DNA of 64,000 bases from Mariniflexile gromovii (GTDB taxonomy: Bacteria; Bacteroidota; Bacteroidia; Flavobacteriales; Flavobacteriaceae), in contig NZ_JAGJCB010000002.1 in assembly GCF_017814435.1 (NCBI RefSeq), positions 1-64,000 of the forward strand, given 5' to 3'. The notes beneath the pieces are model-generated. The model worked only from the letters and a program-made list of their open reading frames with translations. It was not told where the DNA came from and made no database searches. Both the position numbers and the translations under genes were made by a program. Within the stretch, counting starts at the first letter, position 1; the number at the start of each line of letters is the position of its first letter. This document shows, in pieces, positions 62,581 through 64,000 of this stretch.

Positions 62581-63437
62581 TAAAGCACGTTCAATAATTG
62601 TTCTTTAATTTTTTCCAGTTCATCTTTCATTTGCACCACCAGTTGTTGCATAGGTGCATAATTACTTTTAGAGCCAATGGTGTTTATTTCGCGTCCCATT
62701 TCCTGACTTATAAATCCAAGTTTCTTTCCGTTGGAATCTTTGGAGTTTATAGATTCAATAAAATAATTCAAATGGTTTTTTAAACGCACCTTTTCTTCAG
62801 TAATATCAAATTTTTCAATGTAATATACCAATTCCTGTTCAAAACGGTTTTCGTCGTATTTGTCTTTAAGTTCCTCAACACCTTTCAGCAGGCGTTCACG
62901 CACGCCAACAATGCGGTCGGGATCCATAGCAATAACTTGGTCCAGCAAATCATCAATAATAGCTACACGTTTATTAAAATCCTGTTCCAAAACCTTACCT
63001 TCATTTAAACGGTGGTTGTTTAAATCTTCAATGGCATTGTTAATTTCAACAGCTATCAATGCCCACTCGTTTTCGTCAATTTCTTCACGTACGGTGTTCA
63101 AAGCATCCGGAAAACGAACCGCCATTTTAAGCAATTCTATGTCATCGCCATCAACCACACCTCGTAATTGCTCAATATATTGCTTTACAACGGGCGTGTT
63201 TATTTGTGTAGAGGTATCTTCGGCCGTAGCTTCCACGTAAATAGAAAAATCAATCTTACCACGCTCTAGGGCATCGGCAAGCAATTTTCTAATAGCAAGT
63301 TCCTTTTCTCTATAAATAGAAGGCATTCTAGCATTCAAATCTAAACTTTTGCTATTAAGCGATTTCAGCTCAATGGTCACTTTTTTGGTGGGCAATTGCA
63401 AAACAGATTTTCCGTAACCTGTCATTGAATATATCAT
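62580..63437 (-). CDS. YicC/YloC-family endoribonuclease
   Basis: From the ATG ending at 63437 the 285-residue protein begins MIYSMTGYGKSVLQ, the invariant start of the family; the longer ATG eight codons upstream is unlikely. It has the ELKSLNSKSLDLNARMP region and the C-terminal EMGREINTIGSKSN block, which forms the RNA-cutting clamp in YicC. It acts in RNA turnover. Its neighbours gmk and nadD are the standard context. Confidence 0.92.
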   Translation of the reverse strand: MIYSMTGYGKSVLQLPTKKVTIELKSLNSKSLDLNARMPSIYREKELAIRKLLADALERGKIDFSIYVEATAEDTSTQINTPVVKQYIEQLRGVVDGDDIELLKMAVRFPDALNTVREEIDENEWALIAVEINNAIEDLNNHRLNEGKVLEQDFNKRVAIIDDLLDQVIAMDPDRIVGVRERLLKGVEELKDKYDENRFEQELVYYIEKFDITEEKVRLKNHLNYFIESINSKDSNGKKLGFISQEMGREINTIGSKSNYAPMQQLVVQMKDELEKIKEQLLNVL

Positions 63438-63523
63438 AAACGTATGTATTAAGGTATGCAAAGGTAATTAAAACCAAAGGGATAGAAAACACCTATTTTC
63501 CATTGGGTAAATTTCAACCAAAA

Positions 63524-63610
63524 TTTGGGCGTTACCACAAGGGTCGGGCTATACGTTACAAGTCCTCGCTCCTGCGTCGCTGTGGGCTTTTCACTGCTAT
63601 CCCTAACGCA
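63524..63610. repeat. Reverse copy of the GCGTTA...TAACGCCC element
   Basis: GGGCGTTACCACAAGGGTCG (63528-63547) to CCCTAACGCA (63601-63610) is the element of 57409-57494 in reverse, with the middle CTGTGGGCTTTTC conserved. Confidence 0.85.
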
Positions 63611-63685
63611 CCCATCATCATACTTGGTTTTATGTTAAAAAAAGCAGTTTAAATCTATAAAGTAGTTTTTAACGCAATTAATAAA

Positions 63686-63693
63686 TACTTTTG
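63686..63693 (+). promoter_or_regulatory. -7 element TACTTTTG of the FGE-like gene
   Basis: An exact TAnnTTTG lies 32 nt before the ATG. No TTG was found at the expected distance. Confidence 0.4.
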
Positions 63694-63724
63694 TAACTAT
63701 ACATTACCTTTTTAAAACAGATTA

Positions 63725-64000
63725 ATGAAACACATAACCCAAATAATTATAACAGCAATTAGTTTTTTTGTGGTATTGGCATGCAAAAACCAAAAACAAG
63801 AACAGGAAGCGTTGTCGCAAACAACCCATAAAACAGAAATAAGCGATAGCCTAATTAACAACCCACCCCAAGGGATGGTTTGGATACCTGGTGGCACTTT
63901 TTTACAAGGCGCTGTACCACAAGATAAAATGGCAATGAAATACGAAAAACCACAGCACTCGGTAACCGTCGATGGTTTTTTTATGGACATAACCGAAGTT
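63725..64000 (+). CDS. SUMF1/FGE-like lipoprotein (5' part)
   Basis: The 92 residues present begin MKHITQIIITAISFFVVLAC (lipobox Cys20), a K/Q/E-rich linker follows, and then PPQGMVWIPGGTFLQGAVPQD, the start of a formylglycine-generating-enzyme (FGE-sulfatase/SUMF1) domain. The gene runs off the window end. In Bacteroidota such lipoproteins include GldK-like gliding/secretion proteins as well as true FGE enzymes; the part seen cannot decide. Confidence 0.8.
   Translation, partial: MKHITQIIITAISFFVVLACKNQKQEQEALSQTTHKTEISDSLINNPPQGMVWIPGGTFLQGAVPQDKMAMKYEKPQHSVTVDGFFMDITEV

Overview
The window looks like a chromosomal segment of a marine-type flavobacterium (Bacteroidota, Flavobacteriaceae). 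It is AT-rich. Several promoters fit the Bacteroidota primary sigma factor pattern TTG-N19-21-TAnnTTTG. The gene content is typical of the group: a short RpoD without region 1.1, a HPPK-deoxynucleoside kinase fusion, a DUF2723 membrane protein, tig-clpP-clpX, UppS-BamA-OmpH-OmpH, CarboxypepD-regulatory/TonB receptors and a PpnP-type nucleoside phosphorylase. The species cannot be named from the sequence.

Layout. 0-9 kb: a RibD-like reductase flanked by palindromic repeats, folK-dNK, the YhhQ transporter, an AsmA-like protein, rpoD-rpsU, two small envelope proteins and a DUF2797 protein. 9-18 kb: a GH3-family protein, then clpX/clpP/tig, a holin-like membrane protein, an esterase and pdxJ on the minus strand, followed by a CBS protein and nadK. 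18-25 kb: envelope biogenesis (DUF6089, uppS, bamA, two OmpH/Skp chaperones, murI). 25-31 kb: a polysaccharide deacetylase with a DUF2723 protein, tRNA-Gln, tadA and an unusual TonB-like protein. 31-37 kb: dxs, then a compact restriction-modification island (controller, C5 methylase and Sau3AI/MutH-type nuclease) and a GNAT gene. 37-38.7 kb: dGTPase. 38.9-48.5 kb: a phosphate-acquisition cluster. 48.5-57.5 kb: ppnP, nrdA/nrdB, DUF3109, marC, a FAD protein, an S41 protease and dCMP deaminase. 57.5-64 kb: gpsA, a lipoprotein, a two-gene module ending in a PIN-domain protein, nadD-gmk-yicC, and the start of a formylglycine-generating-enzyme-like lipoprotein cut by the window end.

The strongest novel signal is regulatory. 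Five genes at 38.9-46.1 kb (a stand-alone CarboxypepD-like protein, a TonB receptor, a beta-helix lipoprotein, an OprP-like porin and a Pit-PhoU transporter) are each preceded by tandem 7-bp TAAC-containing units repeated every 11 bp. This is the geometry of a PHO box. The last unit lies exactly 23 nt (once 12 nt, one period less) upstream of a TTTGCA -7 element that lacks the usual TA. A sixth array lies upstream of a terminator-bounded stretch without a gene, possibly a small RNA. Together these look like a complete outer-membrane-to-cytoplasm phosphate uptake regulon.

Other accessory signals are a duplicated dxs 3' end beside the restriction island, a tRNA-Gln 3'-end copy, a RelE/ParE toxin remnant, a duplicated ompH leader with start-codon hairpins, and at least four families of dispersed palindromic repeats.
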